Assembly: GCF_020073745.1 (NCBI RefSeq)
Contig: NZ_JAIRAU010000023.1
Span: forward strand, 124,001-188,000
Origin: Nannocystis pusilla
Lineage (GTDB): Bacteria; Myxococcota_A; Polyangia; Nannocystales; Nannocystaceae
DNA length: 64,000 nucleotides
Direction: 5' to 3'
Of this stretch, positions 1-7,513 are shown piece by piece. The notes below the pieces were generated by a model that did no database searches, was not told the origin of the DNA, and was given only the letters and a program-made list of their open reading frames with translations. The stretch's first letter is position 1. The number at the start of each line of letters is the position of its first letter. A program made the position numbers and the translations under genes.

Positions 1-1648
1 AGTCCGGCGGCGACGGCGGGGTCGGCGGCAGCGGTGCGCGCGGCGGAGCCGGCGGCGTCGCCGGCGGCACTGGGGAGTGCGTCGTACGCAGCGGCTCGGC
101 CTTGCGCTCGAGCCGCTCCGCCCGGCGTTGCGCGCGGCGCTGGCGAGCCGGCGCCGCCTCCTCGCCGCTCGCGGTCACGGGCGCCACCGCCAGCACCGGC
201 GCGGTCGGAGCGATCGCGGGCATCTCGAGCAGCGCCGGTTGCGGCGGCAGCGGCGGCACGAACCCCAGCATCGACGGCTGCGGCGGCGGCGGCGGCTCGA
301 ACACCGGCTCGGGCATCAGCGGCGGATCGTCGGGGAGCTCGGGCGCGACCGGCGGCTCGGGGTCGTCGGCCCGCGCGACCGACAGCGACAGCCCCGGCGC
401 GCCGAGGCCGACCATCGCCAGCAGCGCCGCGCCCAGCAGCCCCCGCCAGCGACGGGCCCAGCGGCCGCGCTCGCGCGTCTCGGCGTCGAGCAGGCGCTGG
501 ACCCGGCGCACCAGCAGCGAGCTCTTGCCGGCCATCGGGCTCGCGAAATCATGAGACATGTCCGATCGACCAGGCCAGCCCGCGACCTCGGTCAGGCAGC
601 GGGCCAGGTGCAGCCCCGAGCCGGTGTGGCGGACCGCCCAGTCGTCACACAGCTCCTCGGCCGCCTCCTGCATCCCGCGCCGGGCCACCCGGTTCAGCGG
701 CTGGAAGAACAGCACCGCCTCGAGCACCGACGCCAGCACCTGCCAGGCCGGGTCGCGGCGCAGCACGTGGGCCAGCTCGTGGGCCAGCATCGCCTCCTGC
801 TGCCGCGGCGCCAGCGCGTGGACCCGCGCGGGCACCACGATCTCGCGGCTGGCCAGGGCGATCGGCGAACCTACCCGTTCGGACATGGTCAATCGGACAC
901 TGTCCTGAGGGACACGTGCGTGCGTGAGCAGGCGGGCCAGGCGCTCGCGCAGCGGGCCCTGGCGCAGCGGCGTGCGCCCGCGGAGGCCGCGACGCAGCCG
1001 CACCGCCGTCGCTCCCAGCCGGCCGAGCGACGCGGTGGCGCCGAGCAGGAACAGGCCCGCGAGCAGCCACACCGCCGCGCCGGCCTCCTGGACCGGCGGC
1101 ACCGCCGGCGCCGCCGCGGCGAGCGGGGGGCTCGGCGGCGCCGGCAGGGCCGCGGGGACGAACATCGCCGGCGCCTCGACGATCGCCGCGTGCTCGACCC
1201 GCACGTGCGCCGGCGCGGCGAACACCGCCGTCAAGCCCTCGTCGGACACCACCAACACCTTTGGTTCACAGCCGACGCACCCGTGCGTGTGCTGCACGAG
1301 GACCGGCGCCGAGGACTCGCGCACCTGCGGAGGCGGCGGCGCGGCGACCGTCGCCAGCGGCGGCGTCGGCGGCGGCGGCAGCGACTTCTGCACCGTCGAG
1401 CCGGCCTCCACGCTCACGCTGCCGAACAGCGGCTGGACGCCGAGCCCGGTCTGCAGCGTCGCCGTGAACAGGCCGCCGACCAGCGACATCTTCCACAACA
1501 GGCTGCGCGTCAGCGAGTCGAGCGGGAGGAAGCGGGTGAACGCCCACACGCCGCCGACCAGCACCGTACTGTGGACGAAGTACGTGCCGAGCCAGCTCAC
1601 CACGGTGTGGACCGCGGGGCCGGCGAGAGAGGCCGAAGGATCAAGCAT
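1..1648 (-). CDS. M56 family (BlaR1/MecR1-like) membrane metallopeptidase, partial
   Basis: The frame is open to the left window edge, so the C-terminus is missing (about 549 codons seen). The zinc motif HELAH lies at residues 290-294, followed by a conserved downstream region with EELCDD, as in M56 peptidases. Hydrophobic segments occur near residues 15-40, just before the peptidase domain, and after it. The visible end is Pro/Ala-rich and probably extracytoplasmic. The ATG overlaps the end of the BlaI-type gene by 8 bases, so the two are translationally coupled. By family analogy the protein senses an envelope signal and cleaves the BlaI-type repressor. The sensed ligand is not evident: no penicillin-binding sensor domain is seen in the visible part. 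A TGTCC-N4-GGACA palindrome sits inside the gene at 901-914. Confidence 0.88.
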   Translation of the reverse strand, partial: MLDPSASLAGPAVHTVVSWLGTYFVHSTVLVGGVWAFTRFLPLDSLTRSLLWKMSLVGGLFTATLQTGLGVQPLFGSVSVEAGSTVQKSLPPPPTPPLATVAAPPPPQVRESSAPVLVQHTHGCVGCEPKVLVVSDEGLTAVFAAPAHVRVEHAAIVEAPAMFVPAALPAPPSPPLAAAAPAVPPVQEAGAAVWLLAGLFLLGATASLGRLGATAVRLRRGLRGRTPLRQGPLRERLARLLTHARVPQDSVRLTMSERVGSPIALASREIVVPARVHALAPRQQEAMLAHELAHVLRRDPAWQVLASVLEAVLFFQPLNRVARRGMQEAAEELCDDWAVRHTGSGLHLARCLTEVAGWPGRSDMSHDFASPMAGKSSLLVRRVQRLLDAETRERGRWARRWRGLLGAALLAMVGLGAPGLSLSVARADDPEPPVAPELPDDPPLMPEPVFEPPPPPQPSMLGFVPPLPPQPALLEMPAIAPTAPVLAVAPVTASGEEAAPARQRRAQRRAERLERKAEPLRTTHSPVPPATPPAPPRAPLPPTPPSPPD

Positions 1649-2042
1649 CGTCGTCTTCCTCCTCTTCGCCGGATCTCTGGGCCAACAGCTGCTTGAGGCG
1701 CGCGACGTCGTCCGGGTCGACGTCCCTGTCCTCGACGAGGTGGCTGACGAGCGCCGACACGTCGCCGCCGAAGAAGTAGTCGGTCACGCGCGACAGCATC
1801 GAGCGCCGCACCTCCTCCTCGGAGACGAGCGCGCGGTAGATGAACTGCCGCCCCTCGACGCGGTGCGTCACCGTGCCCTTCTTCTCCAGGCGCGACAGCA
1901 TCGTCGACACCGTCGTCGGCGCGAGCTCGCGATCCTGCTCGAGCAACGCCGTGTGCACGTCGGCCGCGGTCGCCTCGCCGCGGTCCCACAAGATCCGCAG
2001 CAGGCCGAGCTGCAGATCGCTGAGTTGGTGTGACTCGCTCAT
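1641..2042 (-). CDS. BlaI/MecI/CopY family transcriptional repressor
   Basis: A 133-residue protein with the family's winged helix at residues 8-75 (LSDLQLGLLRILWDRGEATA, then TTVSTMLSRLEKKG) and a C-terminal dimerisation helix ending in an acidic tail. The length matches BlaI/MecI (about 120-130). The gene is followed with overlap by the M56 peptidase gene, the standard repressor-sensor pair. A perfect BlaI-type operator lies 16 bases before the start codon, so the pair is probably autoregulated. The family represses until cleaved by its M56 partner. Regulated targets other than this operon are not visible in the window. Confidence 0.93.
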   Translation of the reverse strand: MSESHQLSDLQLGLLRILWDRGEATAADVHTALLEQDRELAPTTVSTMLSRLEKKGTVTHRVEGRQFIYRALVSEEEVRRSMLSRVTDYFFGGDVSALVSHLVEDRDVDPDDVARLKQLLAQRSGEEEEDDDA

Positions 2043-2057
2043 GAACGACAGCCGTAG

Positions 2058-2073
2058 TACTACAGGTGTAGTA
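2058..2073. promoter_or_regulatory. BlaI/MecI-type operator
   Basis: TACTACA-GG-TGTAGTA is a perfect 7-2-7 inverted repeat that matches the known BlaI/MecI half-site pattern (TACA/TGTA). It lies 16 bases upstream of the repressor start codon, where it would cover the promoter. Confidence 0.85.
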
Positions 2074-2086
2074 GGCCGTCAAGCAA

Positions 2087-2162
2087 GTTTTCGCGCCCGC
2101 CCCGCCGGGCCAGCTGGCCGCTCGCCCGCGCCTGCGGGCGTCCAGCCCCGGAGCGCGAAAAC
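2087..2162. repeat. Long inverted repeat with GC-rich inner hairpin
   Basis: A perfect 10-base inverted repeat, GTTTTCGCGC (2087-2096) and GCGCGAAAAC (2153-2162), encloses 56 bases that hold a further stem, CGCCCGC/GCGGGCG. It lies upstream of the BlaI-type gene beyond its operator. It could be a structured RNA or a terminator-like element. No coding function is visible. Confidence 0.5.
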
Positions 2163-2517
2163 GCCCCTGCCCCGATTCTCGACCCGCATCTCGCGGCGAA
2201 TGTCATGACCACGAGCGGCGGCGGCGATCCTTCGCCGCTGCGCATCAAGCTGGCCCTTGGGCCATGTTCTCCCGGATCGGTGCGATCTACGTCGTCGGCC
2301 TGCACACCTTCCACGTCGTCGCCCTCGCCCCGATCCCCGCCTACCCCAGCGTCGCCGACGAGCTGCGGCGTGCCATCCTCTCGTTCCTTCGACCATGTTT
2401 GTAAGGACATGTCTCGAAGACCTCTCGCAGCGCGCCCTCGCCCTGTCCTTCAAGACATGTCTGCGAGTGCGGGCGGGTGCGCTTGATCTCGCGCCGGCTT
2501 TCCGGTACCTCCGTCTC
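2163..2517. other. Intergenic region with palindromic elements
   Basis: No convincing gene. It contains a GCGGCG/CGCCGC hairpin near 2217-2240 and three members of the CATGTCC palindrome family, near 2250-2266, 2394-2414 and 2444-2465. Confidence 0.6.
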
Positions 2518-3567
2518 ATGCTCGCCCGTCCGCGCAATTGGCTCGCGCTCGTCGTCCTCACCTCCGGCTGCGCCAGCGGCGGCGAGCCCGAGGCGACCGA
2601 CTCGTTGACCTCGCCGGTGTTCACCAACGCGAGCAACGACGGGAGCACCACCGACCTCGATCCCGGCGCCACGATCACCACGGGCGAGCCCGAGCCCACC
2701 ACCACCGCCACGGTCACGGGCGACACCGACGACCCCGCGACGAGCACGAGCTTCGACCCGACCGGCCCGCAGACGACCGGTCCCGACCTGACCACCACCA
2801 GCGGGACCACCGGCGAGCCGGTCGATCCGTGCCCGCGCGTCCGCACGGTCGTCCCCGGCGACGTGCTCAACGTCCGGCCGACCCCGTCGACGGCGATGGC
2901 GCCGGTCGGCACGCTCGGCGACGGCATCATCGTCGACGTGCTGGCCATCGTCCAGGGCGAGCTCATCGACGGCGACGACACGTGGTACCAGATCGCCGGC
3001 AACTGGCCCGAGGGCTACGTGTTCGGCGGCTTCGTCGAATGCACGCAGGATGAGCCTCCGGGCGACGACGGCTTCTTCCTCCCGCTCCAGTGCGGCACCA
3101 CCACCACGATCACCCAGGGCAACAACGGCGACTTCAGCCACATGGGCAACTCGGCCTACGCGTTCGACTTCTCGCTGGCGATGGGCACCCCGCTGGTGGC
3201 GATCGCCGACGGCACGGTCTCCAACCTCTACGCCGACGTCAAGCCGGGCGACCCCTGCTACAACGGCGGCGGCCAGGAATGCAACCCGTACACCAATTAC
3301 GTCACCCTGCTGCACGGCGACGGGACCGGCTCGGTGTACGCACATCTGAGCGCCGTCCAGGTCAGCCTCGGCCAGGTCGTCCCGCGCGGCACCGTCGTCG
3401 GCCTGACCGGCTCCACCGGCTGGTCGACCGGCCCGCACGCCCACGTCGCCCGCCAGGAGAACTGCGGCGGCGGCTTCTGCCAGTCGATCCCCGTCGTGTT
3501 CGCCGACGTCCCCGGCGACGGCGTCCCCGACACCGGCGAGATGGTCACCTCGCAGAACTGCCCGTAG
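2518..3567 (+). CDS. M23 (LytM) family metallopeptidase lipoprotein with SH3b-like domain
   Basis: Translation from the ATG at 2518 gives 349 residues with a lipoprotein signal ending LTSGC. A Thr-rich linker of about 80 residues follows, then an SH3b-like segment (LNVRPTPS to GYVFGGFVEC), then a C-terminal M23 fold. M23 landmarks are SHMGNSAYAFD (first His and Asp ligands), the following GTPLVAIADGTV strand, and the HAHV motif. The family cleaves peptidoglycan cross-links or, when degenerate, regulates amidases. The SH3b module would bind cell wall. The enzyme is expected to sit in the outer envelope as a lipoprotein. The reading frame remains open upstream to 2257, but that part crosses palindromic repeats and does not look coding. 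Confidence 0.87.
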   Translation: MLARPRNWLALVVLTSGCASGGEPEATDSLTSPVFTNASNDGSTTDLDPGATITTGEPEPTTTATVTGDTDDPATSTSFDPTGPQTTGPDLTTTSGTTGEPVDPCPRVRTVVPGDVLNVRPTPSTAMAPVGTLGDGIIVDVLAIVQGELIDGDDTWYQIAGNWPEGYVFGGFVECTQDEPPGDDGFFLPLQCGTTTTITQGNNGDFSHMGNSAYAFDFSLAMGTPLVAIADGTVSNLYADVKPGDPCYNGGGQECNPYTNYVTLLHGDGTGSVYAHLSAVQVSLGQVVPRGTVVGLTGSTGWSTGPHAHVARQENCGGGFCQSIPVVFADVPGDGVPDTGEMVTSQNCP

Positions 3568-3942
3568 TCCGACGAATCATCGCAGCCCGACTGCCATGAT
3601 TCCCCCTTGCGACCGTCCAGCCGAGCGGCGCGGACGGGCGCCTCGCGCCGCGGAGCCACTGCTGCACGCGCTCGCCACGTCGCCGGGTGTTCCGCGCCGG
3701 CCGTCGAGTCCGGCGATCTCGTGGAGGCTCACCGGCAGAATCATCACAGTCGCTCCCACACCGTTCCCCGCGCATCGCACGATTCGTCCCCGGACCGGCG
3801 CGGCCCCCTCGCCCGACCGGCTCGCCGGGCCGCAAGGCCGCTGCGGGCCGATTTCGCCGCTCGCACGGCCCTCCACGCCCGTCGCCTGCGCCGCCGCCCG
3901 GTCGCGCGTGGCGGGACTGCGCGACCCGACTAGCTTCGAGGC
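3568..3942. other. Intergenic region
   Basis: No gene recognised. Codon pattern and amino acid composition of the frames here look like shadows. A TAGCTT box at 3931-3936 sits 6 bases before the next start codon. Confidence 0.55.
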
Positions 3943-4764
3943 ATGGTCGACGCATCTGGTCCTCGAGACAGGCGGCCGCCTCGCCGCCCGACTGCAGCGA
4001 TACCCGCGGTGATGGGCCTGGCCGTCCTCCCCGTCGCGATCCCGCACGCGTCCGCCGCGTCCGCCGCATCCGCCGATCCGTGCAGCGATTGGCTCGCCCG
4101 TACGGCCGACCTCGCCGCCGCGCGCGGCTATGTCCTCACCACCAGCGCCGCCGGTCTCACCGGCGTCGACGAGGCCCAGAGCGCGCTGCAAGCCAGCTGC
4201 GCGGCTGACCGCGCCGCGCTCGTGTTCACCGCCCCCGACGCCACGCAGGTCCACGTGCAGTGGACCGCCGCCGCGCTCGAGCTGCGCGGCGAATTCCCCG
4301 ATGTCGGCCGCGTCACCCAGAGCTGGACCGACGACACGCGCAGCCTCCACAAGGCCGAGGCCGGCGCCGCCGCGGCGACCGTCGAGTTCGATCCTGCCAC
4401 CGGAAGCTGGAGCGCCGACGGCGACCCCGACGATCTGAACGCGCTGTTCGAGCCGGTGCTCGGCGCCTCGACGGTCTGGGCCGACGCCAACTTCCTCGTC
4501 CACGCCCTCACCGGCGTGTGGGACAGCGGCCTCGAACGCGACGAGGACGCGCTGCACGTCGCGCTGAGCCTGGCGCTGCCGCCGATGACCGCGCACGACG
4601 TCGACAAGGGCGGCCTCAAGAAAGACTGCGGCGCCACCATCGGGATCTGCGCCGTCGCCTACTTCTGGAAGCCGCTCACCGGCGCATGCATCGCCGCCGG
4701 CGCCAAGTGTCTCGCGGCCTTCAAGTGCTGGAAGAGCGACTGCTCCGGCGACGGCAAGTCATGA
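3943..4764 (+). CDS. Hypothetical secreted protein
   Basis: A 273-residue protein with no family recognised. An Arg-rich N-terminus leads into a hydrophobic stretch ending near ASAASA, which looks like a signal peptide. A shorter start at 4012 would give a more ordinary signal. The body is acidic with few Cys until the C-terminal 45 residues, which carry six (CGATIGIC...GACIAAGAKC...KCWKSDC) and suggest disulphides in an exported protein. The start at 3943 is favoured because a TAGCTT box lies exactly 6 bases upstream, a pattern shared by many genes here. Its stop overlaps the start of the next gene (ATGA), so the two are probably co-translated. Confidence 0.65.
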   Translation: MVDASGPRDRRPPRRPTAAIPAVMGLAVLPVAIPHASAASAASADPCSDWLARTADLAAARGYVLTTSAAGLTGVDEAQSALQASCAADRAALVFTAPDATQVHVQWTAAALELRGEFPDVGRVTQSWTDDTRSLHKAEAGAAAATVEFDPATGSWSADGDPDDLNALFEPVLGASTVWADANFLVHALTGVWDSGLERDEDALHVALSLALPPMTAHDVDKGGLKKDCGATIGICAVAYFWKPLTGACIAAGAKCLAAFKCWKSDCSGDGKS

Positions 4765-5315
4765 CCGACGCTCACCTCCCCGCCCCGCGCTCCCTGCTCG
4801 ACCGCCCGCAGCGGCTCGGCGTGCTGCCGACGTTGTGGTTCTGGAACGACGCCGACCGCCAGTGGCTGGTGATCCCGCTCATCCTCGCCGCCGCCGTCCC
4901 GCTCACCGTCGCCGTCCAGCTCCTGGTCCTACGATTCCCGGCGCTGTCCTCGCCGCTGCTGCTGCTCGTCGTCCTCTATCCATTCCTGCTGATGGGCCTC
5001 GTCGAGCGTCACATCCGCCGGCGCCTCGCCGACCGCGCTGCGCTGCTGCCCGCGAACACGAGCCCCCCGCCGCCCGTCGCCCGCGCCGTGCCCGTGGTGG
5101 TGGGAGTCACCTGCGCCGTCCTGCTCGCGCTCGCCACCCTGGAGCTCCGCGGCGTCATGCTGGTCGCCGCGGCCGCCGGCGGCTCGCTCGCGCTCGCCCT
5201 GCTCCCGCACACCCGGCGAGCGCTCGATCGCAGCGCGAGCGCCACGCCGGAGCGGACCAGCCTGCCGCCCGCCCGCGAGAGCCCCGTAAGGCCCACCCCG
5301 CCGCCCGAGCGCTGA
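4761..5315 (+). CDS. Hypothetical polytopic membrane protein
   Basis: A 184-residue protein starting at an ATG that overlaps the stop of the preceding secreted-protein gene. Four hydrophobic segments are visible: WLVIPLILAAAVPLTVAV, LSSPLLLLVVLYPFLLMGLV, VVVGVTCAVLLALATLEL and VMLVAAAAGGSLALALL. The N-terminal region (RLGVLPTLWFWNDADRQW) is soluble, and the C-terminal tail is Pro/Arg-rich. No family recognised. The overlap suggests that it works with the upstream secreted protein. Confidence 0.7.
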   Translation: MTDAHLPAPRSLLDRPQRLGVLPTLWFWNDADRQWLVIPLILAAAVPLTVAVQLLVLRFPALSSPLLLLVVLYPFLLMGLVERHIRRRLADRAALLPANTSPPPPVARAVPVVVGVTCAVLLALATLELRGVMLVAAAAGGSLALALLPHTRRALDRSASATPERTSLPPARESPVRPTPPPER

Positions 5316-5356
5316 GTCCGCGATTCACGACAGCGGCTCGCGTCGTCCGCACCACC

Positions 5357-6325
5357 TCACTTCGCGCAGCACCCGAGCCCCGCGCACACGTCGACATTGG
5401 CCGCCGCCGTCTCCGGCGAACACGTCGCCACCTGCCGGCCCTGTTCGCGGCAGTTGCAATTCCAGCCGCCGACGCTGCCGATCTTGCACTCGACCCGCGA
5501 TTGTCCGCGCTCCAGGGCGCAGGTCGCCACGATGTCCTCGTCGTCGGCGGGATCGCCGTCGCACACCCGCGGCTCGCCGCACACGCCCTCCGCGAACACC
5601 TCCGCGGTACAGCCGTTCGACCGGCACTCGCCGGCGACGCGGCACGCCGCCCCATCCGCCTTCAGGGCCGCGCAGACCGGCCGCTCGCGCGACTGATCGC
5701 ACCACGCCCCGTCCTCGCAGACGTTGTCCGGGCACGGCTCGCCGACGGCCGGCCGGTCCGCGCAGGTGCCGTCGTACCACTGCTGCGCGTCGCGGCAATG
5801 CCCGGTGGCGCACTCCCAGTCGTGGCGACAGGCCGCGTATTCGCCGACCTTGGCGATGAGCAGCGGACAATCGACGGCCCCCGATCTCCCGGCCGCCAGC
5901 TCCGCCGAATACGCCTCACAGCTCATCGCATTCACGCGCTCGACGCACGCCGCCGCCGCCTCCCGATCCCACTCGGCGCGCCCCGTCACCTCCGAGGCCG
6001 CCACGAGGCGGAGCCAGCGGCCGAACCGGCGCGCGAAGAACTCCACACAGCCCTCCTCGTCGGTGACCGCCGGCTCGGGAAACGTCGAGAACATCCCCCG
6101 CCGATCCACCGGTGAGCAGCAGGCGAACACGCGGGCGCAGGTCGCCCGCCCGAAGCGGTCGGCGAAGCCCGCCGGCGTCAACACCCCCGCGCCCTCCGTC
6201 TCCCCGCCCGTCGTGCCGACGACGCCCGTGGTGTCCGCGCTGGCCGGCGCGTCGGTGTCCCGATCGACGTCGGCGCAAGCGAGCGGCAGGACCAGGACAG
6301 CGACCGCGATCGAGCTCCGCATCAT
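5357..6325 (-). CDS. Cys-rich putative lipoprotein
   Basis: A 322-residue protein with an N-terminal hydrophobic stretch ending LPLACAD, a loose lipobox, then a short Thr/Gly linker. The middle part has paired Cys (FACCS). The C-terminal half is dense in Cys, with motifs such as CRHDWECATGHC and CPDNVCEDGAWC. These resemble the Cys-rich modules common in myxobacterial surface lipoproteins. No enzymatic motif is seen. Monocistronic, convergent with the upstream membrane protein gene. Confidence 0.75.
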   Translation of the reverse strand: MMRSSIAVAVLVLPLACADVDRDTDAPASADTTGVVGTTGGETEGAGVLTPAGFADRFGRATCARVFACCSPVDRRGMFSTFPEPAVTDEEGCVEFFARRFGRWLRLVAASEVTGRAEWDREAAAACVERVNAMSCEAYSAELAAGRSGAVDCPLLIAKVGEYAACRHDWECATGHCRDAQQWYDGTCADRPAVGEPCPDNVCEDGAWCDQSRERPVCAALKADGAACRVAGECRSNGCTAEVFAEGVCGEPRVCDGDPADDEDIVATCALERGQSRVECKIGSVGGWNCNCREQGRQVATCSPETAAANVDVCAGLGCCAK

Positions 6326-6495
6326 GACGCGGCAACGCTACGGCGAGTCCGCGTCCGCGCAACGACCGGGCGCGACACCCACGATAATTGCCGTCTCCGC
6401 TGTCCGCCCAACTCGGGCGAATCAGCGGACCGAGCCGCACTCGTCGTCCACCCCGCACCGGCGCGGCCGACGACCGGCGACCGACCGCGAGCCTC

Positions 6496-6762
6496 TCACG
6501 ACTCCGCCGCGAGCTCGCCGGCGACGCGGTAGCCCCACGTCTCCAGCCAGCCCCGCACGGCCGCCTGCGGCACGTCGTAGCGCGACTCCTGCAGCCGCAC
6601 GCCGATCCCGGTGCGGGGCAGCACGGTCCGCTCGTGAGCATGGACCGCGAGGTGCGTGCGGGTCCCGTGCTTCAGCGGATACTCGATCCAGTGGGCGACG
6701 AACGTCTGCCCGTCCTTCTCGACGAGCATCACGATCTGCCTGCAGAGCCGCACCGGCGTCAC
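6496..6762 (-). CDS. Small hypothetical protein in STAS operon
   Basis: An 88-residue protein with no family recognised. It begins at a GTG that overlaps the stop of the STAS gene (GTGA). An internal Met, before LVEKDGQTFVAHWIEY, could be an alternative start. The coupling suggests a partner of the STAS protein, but nothing in the sequence shows a kinase or phosphatase fold. Confidence 0.62.
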   Translation of the reverse strand: MTPVRLCRQIVMLVEKDGQTFVAHWIEYPLKHGTRTHLAVHAHERTVLPRTGIGVRLQESRYDVPQAAVRGWLETWGYRVAGELAAES

Positions 6763-7010
6763 AGGTCGGACGCCTTGTCGAACCGCAGCAGCTTGAAGAT
6801 CGCCAGCGGCTGGTCGCGGATCCCGGCGATGCGAACGTCTCTGCCGGCCTCACGGGTGCGCTTGTAAAGACCGATGATGGCTGCGACGCCCGAGCTGTCG
6901 ATCATCAGCGTGTCGGCCAGCTGGTGGAACGCCGGCGCGCTGTTGCCATCCAGGGCGCCGCTCACCTGAATCGTGGTCTCGTCGTCGTGATCGGTGCGGG
7001 TGAGTTTCAT
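6759..7010 (-). CDS. STAS domain protein (anti-anti-sigma factor-like)
   Basis: An 83-residue single-domain protein. The motif MIDSSGVAAIIGLYK matches the phosphorylatable region of SpoIIAA-like STAS proteins, with the DSSG serine as the usual phospho-site. In that family, phosphorylation by an anti-sigma kinase controls binding. The gene overlaps a 32-residue frame upstream and an 88-residue gene downstream, giving a tightly coupled three-frame unit. No anti-sigma kinase is adjacent, so its partner must be encoded elsewhere if the switch operates. Confidence 0.85.
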   Translation of the reverse strand: MKLTRTDHDDETTIQVSGALDGNSAPAFHQLADTLMIDSSGVAAIIGLYKRTREAGRDVRIAGIRDQPLAIFKLLRFDKASDL

Positions 7011-7105
7011 ACGCTGGTGTCTCCTGCGAACCCGGTGCAGGCCTCGCGCACGCGACCGACGAGCTCGCCGGAATCGGTGAACGCAGCCGGGGCGCGGAGC
7101 CTCAT
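7007..7105 (-). CDS. Possible 32-residue leader protein of STAS operon
   Basis: A short frame from ATG 7105 whose TGA overlaps the ATG of the STAS gene (ATGA). A TACGCT box (7112-7117) lies exactly 6 bases upstream of its ATG, the same arrangement as at confirmed genes in the window. There is no recognisable domain. It may be a real small protein or a leader that couples translation into the STAS gene. Confidence 0.45.
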   Translation of the reverse strand: MRLRAPAAFTDSGELVGRVREACTGFAGDTSV

Positions 7106-7231
7106 CGCTTCAGCGTAGCCGGTCGTCGACGACGACGCGACCGGGCGCTCCCTCACCTGCAGGTCGAGGCAATCGATCGCCGCGCGGCGCTCGAGCGAGC
7201 GCCGTGGCCACGACGCTCGCGACCACGCGCC

Positions 7232-7513
7232 TCAGCCCTCGCGCGGGACGAAGGCCGTGTCGGCCAGGTCGCCCTCTTCGAAGCCGAAGAAGATCCGCAT
7301 CTGCTTCTCGAGGAACTCGCGGCCCTCCTTCGACTGCAGGTCGAGGCGGTACGTGTTGATGAACTTCGGCGACTCGCGGATCCACATCTGCCACGCCTGG
7401 AGGCTGATGTTGTCGTAGAGCAGCTGGCCGAACTCGTTGGGGAACGGCTTGAACGGCAGGGCCGGCAGGTCCTGCTGGAGCTTCTTGCAGTGGACGGTGC
7501 GGGGCGTGTTCAT
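7232..7513 (-). CDS. yggX: Fe(2+)-trafficking protein YggX family
   Basis: A 93-residue protein close to the family's usual length (about 91). The N-terminal RTVHCKKL places the conserved Cys at residue 9. Family features are PFPNEFGQLLYDNIS, AWQMWIRESPKFINTYRL and EGREFLEKQMRIFFG. YggX proteins protect iron-sulphur clusters from oxidative damage and help move ferrous iron in the cytoplasm. The ATG overlaps the stop of the glycyl-tRNA synthetase gene, so the two genes are coupled. Confidence 0.93.
   Translation of the reverse strand: MNTPRTVHCKKLQQDLPALPFKPFPNEFGQLLYDNISLQAWQMWIRESPKFINTYRLDLQSKEGREFLEKQMRIFFGFEEGDLADTAFVPREG

Noticed and set aside
2257..2517. Extended N-terminus for the M23 lipoprotein
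   Set aside because: The stretch crosses palindromic repeats, and the lipoprotein signal begins cleanly at 2518.
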